Shown here: piece by piece, positions 1 to 8,850 of the stretch
How positions within the stretch are numbered: the first letter of the stretch is position 1
How the letters are laid out: each line of letters opens with the position of its first letter
Assembly: GCA_004297625.1 (NCBI GenBank)
Contig: SCTY01000003.1
Span: forward strand, 536,507-600,506
Source of the DNA: Betaproteobacteria bacterium
GTDB lineage: Bacteria; Pseudomonadota; Gammaproteobacteria; Burkholderiales; SG8-39
Length of the DNA: 64,000 nucleotides
Reading direction: 5' to 3'
Notes under the pieces: generated by a model
Database searches by the model: none
Told to the model about the DNA's origin: nothing
What the model saw: the letters and a program-made list of their open reading frames with translations, nothing else
Translations under genes and position numbers: made by a program

Positions 1-780
1 GTGCGGCGCCGAGCCGCCGTAGGTGTCGACGATGATCTTGCGGCCGGTGAGCCCGCAATCTCCGCTCGGGCCGCCGATCTCGAAGCTGCCGGTCGGGTTC
101 ACGAGGTAACGCACCTTGCCCTTCACCATGTTCTTCGGCAGGACCGGCTTGATGATGTTCTCGACCACCGCCTCCTCGATTTGCTTGTGCGTGAGGCCGG
201 GCGCGTGCTGCGTCGAGAGCACCACGGTGTCGATCGAATCGGGCTTGCCGTTCATGTAGCGCATCGTCACCTGGGACTTCGCGTCGGGGCGCAGCCACGC
301 GAGGCGCCCGTCGCGGCGCACTTCGGCCTGGCGCTCGACCAGGCGGTGCGAAAGATAGATCGCCATCGGCATGAGGCTCGCGGTCTCGTCGCAGGCATAG
401 CCGAACATGAGGCCCTGGTCGCCGGCACCCTGGTCGAGGTCGAGGCCCTTGCCCTCGTCGACGCCTTGGGCGATGTCGCGGGACTGCTCGCCGTAGGCCA
501 CGATGACGGTGCAGGTGTGGGTATCGAAGCCGATCATCGGGTCGGTGTAGCCGATGCGGCGGATCGTCTTGCGCGCGACCGCGTCGAAGTTGACGCGCGC
601 GTTGGTCGTGATCTCGCCCGCCAGCACCACGAGGTTGTTCTTGACCAGGGTCTCGGCGGCCACGCGCGAGCGCGGGTCCTGGGCTAGAATCGCGTCGAGC
701 ACCGCGTCCGAGATCTGGTCAGCGACCTTGTCGGGATGGCCCTCGGATACCGATTCAGAAGTAAACAGAAAATCGCTCAT
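1..780 (-). CDS. metK: S-adenosylmethionine synthetase (3' end beyond window)
   Basis: MetK makes S-adenosylmethionine from methionine and ATP in the cytoplasm. Reading the minus strand from the ATG at 780 gives [18 protein letters not shown], the family N-terminus with the ATP-binding GHPDK motif, then [12 protein letters not shown] near residue 120. 260 codons are visible; the family is about 385-390 residues, so roughly the last third lies to the left of position 1. The start is fixed by the conserved N-terminus. It is divergent from the acyltransferase gene at 798, leaving only 17 bases between the two starts. Identity is certain; the partial length is a window-edge effect. Confidence 0.97.
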   Translation of the reverse strand, partial: MSDFLFTSESVSEGHPDKVADQISDAVLDAILAQDPRSRVAAETLVKNNLVVLAGEITTNARVNFDAVARKTIRRIGYTDPMIGFDTHTCTVIVAYGEQSRDIAQGVDEGKGLDLDQGAGDQGLMFGYACDETASLMPMAIYLSHRLVERQAEVRRDGRLAWLRPDAKSQVTMRYMNGKPDSIDTVVLSTQHAPGLTHKQIEEAVVENIIKPVLPKNMVKGKVRYLVNPTGSFEIGGPSGDCGLTGRKIIVDTYGGSAPH

Positions 781-797
781 TGCGTGCGCGCCTTCTT

Positions 798-1673
798 ATG
801 GAAGGCCGCAAGGATACCAAAAACTTGTCACGGTTCCCCGGCGTGCTTCTCCGGCTCATCGCGAGACTGCCGCTGCCGTTTTTACACACGGTGGGAACCG
901 TCCTCGGGTGGGCAATCTATGGGATATCGCCCGCGTACCGGCGCAATCTGCAGCGCAATATGCTGCAGGCGGGCTACGCCGATGCGCGCACGCGCCGGGA
1001 AGCAATCGCCTCGGCCGGCAAGATGCTGACCGAGCTGCCCGCCATCTGGTTCCGGCCGCACGACGAAGTGGCGTCGCTCGTGCGCGAGGTGATCGGCGGG
1101 GACGAGGCGCTCGCCGAGCGCGCGCGCGGCAAGCCGCTGCTTTTCCTCACGCCGCACATGGGCTGCTTCGAAATCACCGCGCAATACGCCGCGCTGCGCA
1201 TGCCGATCACGGTGCTCTACCGGCCGCCGAAGCTCGGATGGCTCGAGCCGCTGATGCTCGAAGGGCGCGTGCGCACGAACGTGCGGCTCGCGCCTGCCGA
1301 TGTGAGCGGCGTGCGCGAGCTCTTCAAGGCGCTGCAGCGCGGCGAGGCGGTCGGCTTCCTCCCGGACCAGGTGCCCGGCAAGGGGGAAGGGGAATGGGCG
1401 GACTTCTTCGGCCGCCCCGCCTACACCATGACGCTCGCAGCAAGGCTCGCCGAGCGCGAAGGCGTCGCATGCTTCCTCGCCTATGGTCGTCGGCTGGAGC
1501 ACGGACGCGGTTACTCCATCGTGCTTCGGCCTCTTCCGGAGAAACTCGAAGGAGAAACTGCGACAAGGCATCTCAACCGCGCGCTGGAGGAATTGGTGCG
1601 CGATTGTCCCGCGCAGTATCTGTGGAGCTATAACCGCTACAAGGTGCCGGCCGGCGCCCCGCCGCCGCCATGA
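798..1673 (+). CDS. LpxL/HtrB-family lipid A acyltransferase (first copy)
   Basis: A membrane-anchored lysophospholipid-acyltransferase-superfamily protein of 291 residues, of the kind that adds a secondary acyl chain to lipid A at the inner membrane. The HX4(D/E) catalytic motif is HMGCFE, His120 to Glu125. An N-terminal hydrophobic stretch (about residues 15-45) fits the membrane anchor, and a PDQVPG segment and a C-terminal YLWSYNRYK resemble LpxL proteins. ATG 798 is chosen; a TTG at 780 would overlap the metK start. The stop overlaps the next start (ATGA at 1670-1673), so it is co-transcribed with a second, divergent paralogue. The acyl specificity of each copy cannot be read from sequence. 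Confidence 0.9.
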   Translation: MEGRKDTKNLSRFPGVLLRLIARLPLPFLHTVGTVLGWAIYGISPAYRRNLQRNMLQAGYADARTRREAIASAGKMLTELPAIWFRPHDEVASLVREVIGGDEALAERARGKPLLFLTPHMGCFEITAQYAALRMPITVLYRPPKLGWLEPLMLEGRVRTNVRLAPADVSGVRELFKALQRGEAVGFLPDQVPGKGEGEWADFFGRPAYTMTLAARLAEREGVACFLAYGRRLEHGRGYSIVLRPLPEKLEGETATRHLNRALEELVRDCPAQYLWSYNRYKVPAGAPPPP

Positions 1674-2530
1674 CGCGGCTCGTGTTCGGCTTCATGTGGC
1701 TCGCGCATTTTCTGCCGCTGCGGGTGATCGCGGTTATCGGCAGCGTGATCGGCTCGGCGCTCTTCTGGCTCATTCGCGAGCGGCGCGAGGTGACTCGCGT
1801 CAACCTGCGCCTTTGCTTTCCCGGCATGGACGCGAAGCGGCGCGAGAAGCTCGCGCGCGACCATTTCCGCGCATTCGTGCGCGCGTTTCTCGATCGCGGC
1901 GTCCTTTGGTGGGCGCCGCCCGAGCGGATCAAGCGCATGGTGCGCGTCGAAGGGCTGGAGCACCTGCGCGCGCTCGCCGGCGAGCCGGTGATCGTGTTCG
2001 CGCCGCATTTCGTCGGCTTCGACGTGACCTGGTCGCGACTTTGCTTCGACTTCCCGATGGCGCTCATGTACGCGCGGCAGAAGGATGCGCTCTTCGACCG
2101 GGTCATACTCTCGGGCCGCAGCCGCTTCGGCGCCCGCATTTTCCCGCGCCAGGCGGGCGCGAAAGAGGCGATCGCCGCGCTGCAGGGCGGCGCGGTCTAC
2201 TACTATCTGCCCGACCTCGACTTCGGGCCGAAGCGCGCGGTTTTCGTGCCGTTCTTCGGTGTGCGCGCCGCGACCGTGACCGGACTGTCGTATATTGCTC
2301 GCTCAACGGGCGCAGCCGTCGTGCCCTGCGTAACGCGCATGCTTCCCGGCGGCGGCTATGCCGCCACCCTGTACCCGGCGTGGAGCGCTTTTCCCAGCGG
2401 CGACGACGCGGCCGACGCCCGCCGCATGAACGCCTTCATCGAGGAGCGCGTGCTCGAGATGCCCGAGCAGTATCACTGGCTGCACAAGCGGTTCAAGACG
2501 CGCCCGCAAGGAGAGCCGAAATTCTATTGA
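1670..2530 (+). CDS. LpxL/HtrB-family lipid A acyltransferase (second copy)
   Basis: A 286-residue paralogue of the preceding gene with the classical HX4D motif HFVGFD (His113 to Asp118), an N-terminal membrane segment (residues 4-34), and YYYLPDLDFGPK and YHWLHKRFKTRP near the C-terminus, as in HtrB/LpxL. It overlaps the upstream acyltransferase by 4 bases and the downstream dehydrogenase by 4 bases (TTGA), so the chain is translationally coupled. Two adjacent acyltransferases would supply the two secondary acylations of lipid A; which does which is unknown. Confidence 0.9.
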   Translation: MTRLVFGFMWLAHFLPLRVIAVIGSVIGSALFWLIRERREVTRVNLRLCFPGMDAKRREKLARDHFRAFVRAFLDRGVLWWAPPERIKRMVRVEGLEHLRALAGEPVIVFAPHFVGFDVTWSRLCFDFPMALMYARQKDALFDRVILSGRSRFGARIFPRQAGAKEAIAALQGGAVYYYLPDLDFGPKRAVFVPFFGVRAATVTGLSYIARSTGAAVVPCVTRMLPGGGYAATLYPAWSAFPSGDDAADARRMNAFIEERVLEMPEQYHWLHKRFKTRPQGEPKFY

Positions 2531-3447
2531 GAGTCGCGGTCGTCGGCGCCGGGCACATGGGCCGCTATCACGCCCAGAAGCTCGCGGCGCGCAGCGACTG
2601 CAAGCTGGTGGCCGTCGCCGATGTCGAGCGCGCGCGCGCCGAAGCGCTCGCCGGCGCGCATGGCTGTGCGGCCTTCACCGACTACCATGGCGTTCTCGGT
2701 CTCGCCGACGCCGCGGTGATCTCGGTGCCGACCGAGCGCCACCGCGAGGTGGCCGGGGCCTGCCTCGAGGCAGGGCTGCACGTGCTCGTCGAGAAGCCGC
2801 TCGCGGTGGATCTCGACGAATCGCGCGATCTGATCGCGCTCTCCCGGAAACAGAGTCTTGTACTGCAGGTCGGTCACGTCGAGCGCTACAACGCCGCCTT
2901 CCGCGCGCTTGCCGAGCGCATGCAGCGGCCGCTGTTCATCGAGGCGGAGCGCCTTTCCGGCTTCAAGCTGCGCGGCGCGGATGTCGACGTGGTGCTCGAC
3001 CTGATGATCCACGACCTTGACCTCGCGCTCGCGCTCGCAAAAGGCAAGGTGACCGCAGTGAGCGCGTGCGGCTTTCGCGTGCTGACCGGCGACATCGACA
3101 TCGCCAACGCGCGCATCGAATTTTCCGACGGCTGCGTCGCGAACCTCTCGGCAAGCCGCGCGAGCCAGGCGCCGGTGCGCAAGTTGCGCGTGTTCCAGCA
3201 GGATGTCTATGTGTCGGCCGACCTGCAGGCGGGAAAGCTGCGCTATGTGCGACAGTCGGGCGGTGCGATCGAGGAGATGGAGGAAACGCACCGTGGAGAC
3301 GCGCTCGCGGCGCAGGCCGAGGCCTTTGTCCTGGCAGTGCTGCAGAAAAAGGCCGTTCCGGTGGACGGCGAGAGCGGCCGGCGCGCGCTCGAGCTCGCGC
3401 TCGAGGTCGGCAGGCTGGTGCGTGAAAGGCTCGAGAAATTCGCATGA
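2527..3447 (+). CDS. Gfo/Idh/MocA oxidoreductase, GnnA-like nucleotide-sugar 3-dehydrogenase
   Basis: A 306-residue NAD(P)-dependent dehydrogenase. The TTG start overlaps the upstream stop. The Rossmann motif GAGHMG is at residues 7-12 and the family EKP motif is at 89-91 (Lys90). It overlaps the PLP aminotransferase downstream by 4 bases. In Acidithiobacillus a Gfo/Idh-type GnnA oxidises the 3-OH of UDP-GlcNAc and GnnB transaminates it, giving a diamino sugar that makes lipid A with amide-linked 3-acyl chains. The pairing here with an aminotransferase and two lipid A acyltransferases fits that role. Alternative: a WlbA/WbpB-type enzyme acting on UDP-GlcNAcA for O-antigen. Family certain, substrate inferred. 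Confidence 0.8.
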   Translation: MRVAVVGAGHMGRYHAQKLAARSDCKLVAVADVERARAEALAGAHGCAAFTDYHGVLGLADAAVISVPTERHREVAGACLEAGLHVLVEKPLAVDLDESRDLIALSRKQSLVLQVGHVERYNAAFRALAERMQRPLFIEAERLSGFKLRGADVDVVLDLMIHDLDLALALAKGKVTAVSACGFRVLTGDIDIANARIEFSDGCVANLSASRASQAPVRKLRVFQQDVYVSADLQAGKLRYVRQSGGAIEEMEETHRGDALAAQAEAFVLAVLQKKAVPVDGESGRRALELALEVGRLVRERLEKFA

Positions 3448-4547
3448 AAACTTCCATACCCATGGTGGATCCGGCGGCGGAATACCGCGCGCTGAAGGCC
3501 GAGATCGACGAGGCGGTGGGCCGGGTGCTGGGCTCCGGACGCTACGTCCTTGGCCCCGAGGGCGAGGCGCTCGAGCGCGAGGTGGCGGCCTACGTCGGCG
3601 CGCCGCACGCCGTCGGCTGCAATTCGGGCACCGACGCGCTGCACCTTGCGCTCGTCGCCGCCGGCATCGGACCGGGCGACGAGGTGGTGCTTCCGGCTTT
3701 CACTTTCTTCGCCACGGCGGAGGCCGTGTCCTACACCGGCGCCACGCCGGTATTCGCCGACATCGATCCGGCGACGTTCAACCTTTCGATCGATTCCCTG
3801 AAATCGAGAATCTCGTCCAAGACCAAGGGCGTGATCGCGGTGCATCTCTTCGGCCAATGCGCGGCGCTGGAGGAAATCGCCGCGCTTTGCAGGCAGAAGA
3901 AGCTGGTGCTGATCGAGGATTGCGCGCAGGCGCTCGGCGCGGAATACCAGGGGCGGCGCGCCGGATCGTGGGGCGAATTCGGCTGCTTCTCCTTTTATCC
4001 GACGAAGAATCTCGCCGCCGCCGGGGACGCAGGCCTCATTACGACGACGAGCGGCGATTACGACAAGGTGCTGCGCATGCTGCGCCACCACGGCAGCCGG
4101 CAAGCCTATCTGCACGAGCGCGTGGGCTGGAACAGCCGTCTCGACGAGCTCCAGGCAGCCGTGCTGCGCGTCAAGCTGAGACACCTGGACGAGTTCAACG
4201 CGGCGCGCCGGCGGGTGGCGCAGCGCTACCGGGGCAAGCTGCAAGGGGCGCGCCTCGAGCTGCCGGCGGAGGATACGCGCGGCAAGCACGTCTACCACCA
4301 GTTCACCATCCGCAGCGGGCGGCGCGATGCGATCCGCGAAGCGCTCGCGGCCGACGGCATCGCCGCCTCGATCTTCTACCCGATGCCGCTGCATCGCCAG
4401 CCGGCCTACGCAGCATCCAACCGCAGCCTGACGCTGCCTGCCAGCGAGGCTGCGGCGAGGACGGTGCTCTCGCTGCCGATCAATCCGCTCCTCGACGAGG
4501 CGTCGACCGACCGCATCTGCGCGCGCATCCGGGACGCGCTGCGATGA
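3444..4547 (+). CDS. DegT/DnrJ/EryC1/StrS aminotransferase, GnnB-like
   Basis: A 367-residue PLP-dependent sugar aminotransferase. The Schiff-base lysine is Lys188 in SFYPTKNL, and the cofactor-binding segments SGTDAL (residues 61-66) and EDCAQALGA (158-166) are intact. It overlaps the dehydrogenase upstream and dapF downstream by 4 bases each, so the whole block from the first acyltransferase to dapF looks like one transcript. Together with the dehydrogenase it would convert a nucleotide sugar to its 3-amino derivative (GnnB role), though WbpE-type function for O-antigen is possible. Family call is firm; pathway is inferred from neighbours. Confidence 0.85.
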   Translation: MKTSIPMVDPAAEYRALKAEIDEAVGRVLGSGRYVLGPEGEALEREVAAYVGAPHAVGCNSGTDALHLALVAAGIGPGDEVVLPAFTFFATAEAVSYTGATPVFADIDPATFNLSIDSLKSRISSKTKGVIAVHLFGQCAALEEIAALCRQKKLVLIEDCAQALGAEYQGRRAGSWGEFGCFSFYPTKNLAAAGDAGLITTTSGDYDKVLRMLRHHGSRQAYLHERVGWNSRLDELQAAVLRVKLRHLDEFNAARRRVAQRYRGKLQGARLELPAEDTRGKHVYHQFTIRSGRRDAIREALAADGIAASIFYPMPLHRQPAYAASNRSLTLPASEAAARTVLSLPINPLLDEASTDRICARIRDALR

Positions 4548-5338
4548 AGCTCGCCTTCACCAAGATGCACGGGGCAGGCAACGATTTCGTGGTCATCGAC
4601 TCGACCACGAACGCATTTGCATTGACCGCCGAACAAATTCGCTGGATTTCGAATCGTCACCTCGGCGTGGGTTGCGACCAGCTGCTGGTCGTCGAGCGGC
4701 CAAGCGGCCCGGCAGCGGATTTCCGCTACCGGATCTTCAACGCCGACGGCGGAGAGGTCGAGCAGTGCGGCAACGGCGCGCGCTGCTTCGTCAAGTTCGT
4801 GCACGCCAAGGGACTTACCGACAAGCGCGAGATCCGGGTCGAGACCCTCGGCGGCAACATCGTGCCGCGGCTCGAGCCCGACGGCGAAGTGAGCGTCGAC
4901 ATGGGCCCGCCGCGTTACGAAGGCGAGGAGGCGCTCGCCGTGAACGGCGAAACGGTGAAAGTGGCCCTCCTTTCCATGGGCAATCCGCACGCGGTGCAGC
5001 TCGTCGCGGACCTCGCTCGCGCCCCCGTCACGACGCAAGGGCCGCGGCTTGAGAAGCATGCGCGCTTCCCGAAGCGCGTCAACGCCGGTTACATGCAGGT
5101 GCTCGACCGCCATCGCATCGCGCTGCGCGTATGGGAGCGCGGCGCGGGCGAGACGCTCTCGTGCGGCACCGGCGCCTGCGCCGCCGCAGTGAGCGGCATC
5201 GTGCGCGGGCTGCTCGATTCGCCGGTGCGCGTGGGAACGCGCGGCGGAACGTTGACCGTCTCTTGGGCGGGCGGCGACAATGCGGTGTGGATGAAAGGAC
5301 CGGCCGCGACGGTGTTCGAAGGGACCCTCGAACTATAA
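4544..5338 (+). CDS. dapF: diaminopimelate epimerase
   Basis: DapF interconverts LL- and meso-diaminopimelate for lysine and peptidoglycan synthesis. The 264-residue protein starts [15 protein letters not shown], the family signature, which fixes the ATG at 4544. Both catalytic cysteines are present: Cys75 in EQCGNGARC and Cys207 in LSCGTGACA. The length is slightly short of the E. coli protein (about 274). The start overlaps the aminotransferase stop. DUF484 and xerC follow, the dapF-DUF484-xerC order common in proteobacteria. Confidence 0.97.
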   Translation: MKLAFTKMHGAGNDFVVIDSTTNAFALTAEQIRWISNRHLGVGCDQLLVVERPSGPAADFRYRIFNADGGEVEQCGNGARCFVKFVHAKGLTDKREIRVETLGGNIVPRLEPDGEVSVDMGPPRYEGEEALAVNGETVKVALLSMGNPHAVQLVADLARAPVTTQGPRLEKHARFPKRVNAGYMQVLDRHRIALRVWERGAGETLSCGTGACAAAVSGIVRGLLDSPVRVGTRGGTLTVSWAGGDNAVWMKGPAATVFEGTLEL

Positions 5339-5345
5339 GAGCCAG

Positions 5346-5990
5346 ATGACCGCCGACGACATCGCGCGCTTCCTGCGCACCCATCCGCACTTCTTCGACC
5401 AGCATCCGGATCTCCTCGAATCGCTGCATGTGCCGCATCCGTACGGCGGGCGCGCGATTCCGCTCGCCGAGCGCCAGACGGTGGCGCTGCGCGAGAAGCT
5501 GCGCCTGCTCGAGGGCAAGCTCGCCGAGATCGTCAAGTTCGCCGAGGAAAACGACGCCATCAGCGAGAAGGTGCACCGTCTTTCGGTGGCGCTCGCCGGG
5601 GCGCGCGACTTCCCGGCGCTCGCGCACTCGCTGTACTTCCACCTGCGCGAGGACTTCGCCGTGCCGCACGTCGCGCTGCGCGTGTGGGGCAAGTCGGTGC
5701 CGGTGGACTTCCAGGAGGCCGACCCGGTGAGCGATGAGCAAAAGACCCGGGCCGAGGCCATGGGCGCTCCGCAGTGCGGTCCCGCGGCGGGCAATCCTTT
5801 CGCGCCATGGTTTCGCGAGGCGGCCGAGCACGTGCGCTCGGTGGCGCTCGTGCCGCTCGGCCAGACGGCGGTCTTCGGCCTGCTCGCGCTCGGCAGCGAG
5901 GACCCGAAGCGCTTCTATCCGGAGATGGGCACGCTCTACCTTCGTCGCATCGGGGAGCTATGCGCGGCCGGAGTGACGGCGCGGCTGTAA
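5346..5990 (+). CDS. DUF484 family protein
   Basis: A 214-residue cytoplasmic protein of the DUF484 family, which has a GAF-like fold and no agreed function. The N-terminal helix-rich part includes FLRTHPHFFDQHPDLL, the family hallmark, followed by a likely coiled coil (about residues 45-80) and a GAF-like C-terminal part. It starts 7 bases after dapF and overlaps xerC by 31 bases, the conserved dapF-DUF484-xerC arrangement. Nothing else in the sequence shows what it binds. Confidence 0.88.
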   Translation: MTADDIARFLRTHPHFFDQHPDLLESLHVPHPYGGRAIPLAERQTVALREKLRLLEGKLAEIVKFAEENDAISEKVHRLSVALAGARDFPALAHSLYFHLREDFAVPHVALRVWGKSVPVDFQEADPVSDEQKTRAEAMGAPQCGPAAGNPFAPWFREAAEHVRSVALVPLGQTAVFGLLALGSEDPKRFYPEMGTLYLRRIGELCAAGVTARL

Positions 5991-6862
5991 CGCGCGAGTA
6001 CCTCGATGCCTTGCGGCATCAGCGCCGCCTTTCGCCGGCGACGCTGCGCAATTACCGTCATGCCCTCGACCTTCTGTTGTCGCTGTTGAAGGACGGCAAG
6101 CTTGAATCGGTCGAGGCGGCGCAGATTCGCCGTTTCGTGGCGTTGATGCATTCCAAAGGCCTGTCGCCGCGCTCGCTGGCGCTCATGCTCTCGGCGTGGC
6201 GCGGCTGCTACCGCTGGCTCGTGCGCCATCGCGGCTTCCAGGCAAATCCGGTGCTTGGCGTGCGCGCGCCCAAGGCCGCGCGGCCGCTGCCGAAGGCCTT
6301 GTCGGTCGAAGCCGCGCAACGCCTGTTCGGCGAAGCGCCGTCGTCACCGGCCGCGACGCGCGACGCGGCGATGTTCGAGCTTCTTTATTCCTCGGGGCTG
6401 CGCCTTGCCGAACTGGTGGCGCTCAACGTCGGCGATGGGCGGCTCGACCTGGCGCAAGGCGAGGTCACCGTGACGGGCAAGGGTTCGCGCACGCGCACCG
6501 TTCCGGTCGGCGCGGCCGCCCGCGCGGCGCTCGGCGCCTGGCTCGAAATCCGCTCGCAGGTGGCGGCGCCCGGCGAGCGCGCGCTTTTCGTCGGCGCGAG
6601 GGGCAGGCGCATCGCGCCGTCCGTGGTCGAGGCGCGCCTGCGCGCCTGGGCGCGCCGGCGCGGACTCACCGAGCGCGTGCATCCGCACATGCTGCGCCAT
6701 TCCTTTGCCACGCATCTGCTGCAGTCGTCGCAGGACTTGCGCGCAGTTCAGGAGCTGCTCGGCCACGCGAGCATCTCCACCACGCAGGTCTACACGCATC
6801 TCGACTTCCAGGCGCTCGCGAAGGTCTACGACGCCGCTCACCCGAGGGCCAAGAAAAAATGA
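5960..6862 (+). CDS. xerC: tyrosine recombinase XerC
   Basis: A site-specific tyrosine recombinase that, with XerD, resolves chromosome dimers at dif. The 300-residue length matches E. coli XerC (298). All catalytic residues are present: Arg148 (SGLRLAEL), Lys174 (TGKGSRTR), His243 and Arg246 (HMLRHSFA), His269 (LGHAS) and nucleophile Tyr278 (TQVYTH). The ATG at 5960 gives full family length, although it lies within the end of the DUF484 gene. The stop overlaps the rlmI start (ATGA). This is the housekeeping XerC, not an integron or phage integrase, judged by context. Confidence 0.95.
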   Translation: MRGRSDGAAVTREYLDALRHQRRLSPATLRNYRHALDLLLSLLKDGKLESVEAAQIRRFVALMHSKGLSPRSLALMLSAWRGCYRWLVRHRGFQANPVLGVRAPKAARPLPKALSVEAAQRLFGEAPSSPAATRDAAMFELLYSSGLRLAELVALNVGDGRLDLAQGEVTVTGKGSRTRTVPVGAAARAALGAWLEIRSQVAAPGERALFVGARGRRIAPSVVEARLRAWARRRGLTERVHPHMLRHSFATHLLQSSQDLRAVQELLGHASISTTQVYTHLDFQALAKVYDAAHPRAKKK

Positions 6863-8046
6863 GCGCACTGGTGCTGAAAAAGGGGCGCGAGAAGTCGCTC
6901 AGGCGGCATCACCCCTGGGTGTTCTCGGGCGCGATCGAAAAAACCGTGGGCGAGCCGGGGCCGGGCGATACAGTGGAGATTCGCGATGCCGCCGGCAAAG
7001 TGCTGGCGCAGGCCGCGTACAGCCCGAAGTCGCAGATCCGCGCCCGGGTCTGGAGCTTCAATCCATCAGAATCCATCTCGGTCGAGTTCTTCCGCGCGCG
7101 CATCGAGCGGGCGTTGGCGCTTCGCGAGGCGCTGCCGGATCGGCGGCACACCAATGCGCTGCGCCTCGTGCATGGCGAATCCGACGGCCTGCCGGGGCTC
7201 ATCGTCGATCGCTACGCCGACGTGCTGGTCGCGCAATTTCTCGCCGCCGGCGTGGAGCGCTGGCGCGAGCCGATCCTCGACCTGCTCGCCGAGCTCACCG
7301 CCTGCGCGGCGATCTTCGAGCGCTCCGACGCCGAGGTGCGCACGCTCGAAGGCTTGCCGCCCCGGACGGGCTTCTTCAGGGGCAACCGCAACGCGTCGCG
7401 CTGCCCCATCGTCGAATACGGCCTCCACTTCCGCGTCGACGTCGAGCAGGGGCAGAAGACCGGCTTCTTTCTCGACCAGCGCGAGAACCGGCAGCGCGTG
7501 CGCAGCCTCGCCGCCGGGCGCGAAGTGCTCGACGGCTTTTGCTACACGGGCGGGTTCTCGATCGCCGCGCTCGCCGGCGGCGCGACGCGCGTCACCGCCA
7601 TCGAGAGCTCGGCGCCGGCGCTCGAAGTCGCGCGCGAGAACCTGGCCGCCAACCCTTTCGATGCCGCGCGCGTCGAGTTCATCCAGGGCGACGTGTTTTC
7701 GCAGTTGCGCACGCTGCGCGACCGCGGCGCGAGCTTCCGGATGGTGATCCTCGATCCGCCGAAGTTCGCGCCGACCGCGGCGCAGGCGCGCAATGCCGCG
7801 CGCGCCTACAAGGACATCAACCTGCTCGCGCTCAAGCTTCTCGCCCCCGGCGGTCTTCTCGCCACCTTCTCCTGCTCGGGCGGCGTGTCGCCCGAGCTCT
7901 TCCAATCGATCGTCGCGGGCGCGGCGCTCGACGCCGGCGCGCAGGCGAAGATCATCGAGCGCTTCGGCGCCGCCGCCGACCATCCCGTGGCGCTCGAATT
8001 CCCCGAGGGCGAATACCTCAAGGGCCTGCTTCTCGTCAAAACCTAA
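6859..8046 (+). CDS. rlmI: 23S rRNA (cytosine-1962-C5)-methyltransferase-like, RlmI family
   Basis: A class I SAM-dependent methyltransferase of 395 residues (E. coli RlmI is 396). It has an N-terminal PUA-like domain (HHPWVFSGAI near residue 15), a middle EEHEE-like region, and a Rossmann methyltransferase domain with LDGFCYTGGFS and the DPPKF motif near residues 298-302. The start overlaps the xerC stop. The TAA stop at 8044-8046 is the first three bases of the inverted repeat bounding the RAYT element. The C-terminus (YLKGLLLVKT) looks complete, so the element appears to have inserted exactly at the gene end. Confidence 0.9.
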   Translation: MSALVLKKGREKSLRRHHPWVFSGAIEKTVGEPGPGDTVEIRDAAGKVLAQAAYSPKSQIRARVWSFNPSESISVEFFRARIERALALREALPDRRHTNALRLVHGESDGLPGLIVDRYADVLVAQFLAAGVERWREPILDLLAELTACAAIFERSDAEVRTLEGLPPRTGFFRGNRNASRCPIVEYGLHFRVDVEQGQKTGFFLDQRENRQRVRSLAAGREVLDGFCYTGGFSIAALAGGATRVTAIESSAPALEVARENLAANPFDAARVEFIQGDVFSQLRTLRDRGASFRMVILDPPKFAPTAAQARNAARAYKDINLLALKLLAPGGLLATFSCSGGVSPELFQSIVAGAALDAGAQAKIIERFGAAADHPVALEFPEGEYLKGLLLVKT

Positions 8047-8065
8047 TCAGGGACAGACCACGTTT
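8044..8065 (+). repeat. left terminal inverted repeat of the RAYT element
   Basis: 22 bases identical to the reverse complement of 8829-8850. It starts with TAA, which is the rlmI stop codon. Confidence 0.9.
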
Positions 8066-8104
8066 TTCCGTCAACGGATGCCCGCGCCGGTCCGTTGACT
8101 CAGC

Positions 8105-8830
8105 ATGCCAAGGCGCGCGCGCATCATGCTTCCCGGCGTGGCGGTTCACGTCGTCCAACGCGGCAACAACCGCGCCGCGTGCTTCGTCAGCGACGAAGAC
8201 CGGAAGTTTTATCTCTTCCACCTGGCGCGAATACTGCCTAGGGCCGGCTGCCTGCTGCACGCCTATTGCCTCATGACGAACCACGTGCACCTGCTCCTTA
8301 CGACGGCGGAGAGCACGGGCTGCGGAAGGTTGATTAAGGGTGTCGGCGAGCTCTATGCACGTTATTTCAACAGGAGCTACAAGAAGAGCGGCCACGTTTG
8401 GGAAGGACGCTTCAAGTCCTGCCTGGTCGAATCGGAGGAATACGTCCTCGCTTGCTATCGTTACATCGAACTCAATCCGGTGCGGGCGTGCATTGCCTCC
8501 GATCCCGCCCGGTTCGGCTGGTCAAGCTACCGTTCCAACGCATTGGGAGAGTCTTCGGCGATGCTGACGGCGCACGAGCAGTACTTGAACTTGGGGCGCG
8601 ACGCGGCTGAACGGCAGGCGGTGTACCGTGACCTTTTCGGTGAAATGCAGTCTGCAGAGCGCTTGGAGGAAATACGAAACGCGACCAATGGAGGCTATGT
8701 CCTCGGTTCTGCTGCCTTCAAGCGGGCGATCGAGCACGCTTCAGGACGGAGGGTCGACAAGGGTAAAGCGGGCCGGCGACCCGCGCAGTCAGCGAGCAAC
8801 GAGCAGGGCGATCTGCTCGCCGGGAAATAA
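8105..8830 (+). CDS. REP-associated tyrosine transposase (RAYT, Y1_Tnp/IS200-like)
   Basis: A 241-residue protein of the transposase_17/Y1_Tnp superfamily. The HUH motif is visible as HVHLLL (residues 59-64, in MTNHVHLLL), and the N-terminus MPRRARIMLPGVAVHVVQRG is the RAYT hallmark. GHVWEGRFKSCLVE and YIELNPVRA are also typical. RAYTs nick and move or maintain REP palindromes as single-stranded DNA; most are single-copy and domesticated. The ATG at 8105 follows a hairpin at 8070-8099. The frame is intact, so the gene may be active. The C-terminal tail after about residue 200 is basic and variable. Confidence 0.92.
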   Translation: MPRRARIMLPGVAVHVVQRGNNRAACFVSDEDRKFYLFHLARILPRAGCLLHAYCLMTNHVHLLLTTAESTGCGRLIKGVGELYARYFNRSYKKSGHVWEGRFKSCLVESEEYVLACYRYIELNPVRACIASDPARFGWSSYRSNALGESSAMLTAHEQYLNLGRDAAERQAVYRDLFGEMQSAERLEEIRNATNGGYVLGSAAFKRAIEHASGRRVDKGKAGRRPAQSASNEQGDLLAGK

Positions 8831-8850
8831 ACGTGGTCTGTCCCTGATTA
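8829..8850 (-). repeat. right terminal inverted repeat of the RAYT element
   Basis: 22 bases, a perfect reverse complement of 8044-8065. Its outer end (8848-8850) is the TAA stop of the minus-strand FecR-domain gene, and its inner end overlaps the transposase stop at 8828-8830. Confidence 0.9.

Larger units (their letters stand above)
8044..8850 (+). mobile_element. RAYT element bounded by a 22-bp perfect inverted repeat
   Basis: An 807-bp unit: bases 8044-8065 are the exact reverse complement of 8829-8850 (core TCAGGGACAGACCACG). Between them lies one gene, a REP-associated tyrosine transposase. Just inside the left repeat is a second hairpin, stem 8070-8078 pairing with 8091-8099. The outermost bases of each repeat read TAA into the neighbouring gene and serve as the stop codons of rlmI (plus strand) and the FecR-domain gene (minus strand). 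A near-identical 24-base copy of the left end (23/24 match) occurs at 57987-58010 without a transposase gene. Confidence 0.85.

Noticed and set aside
3203..4543. An apparent long N-terminal extension of dapF
   Set aside because: The extension overlaps the aminotransferase out of frame and is Arg-rich; DapF has its conserved start at 4544.
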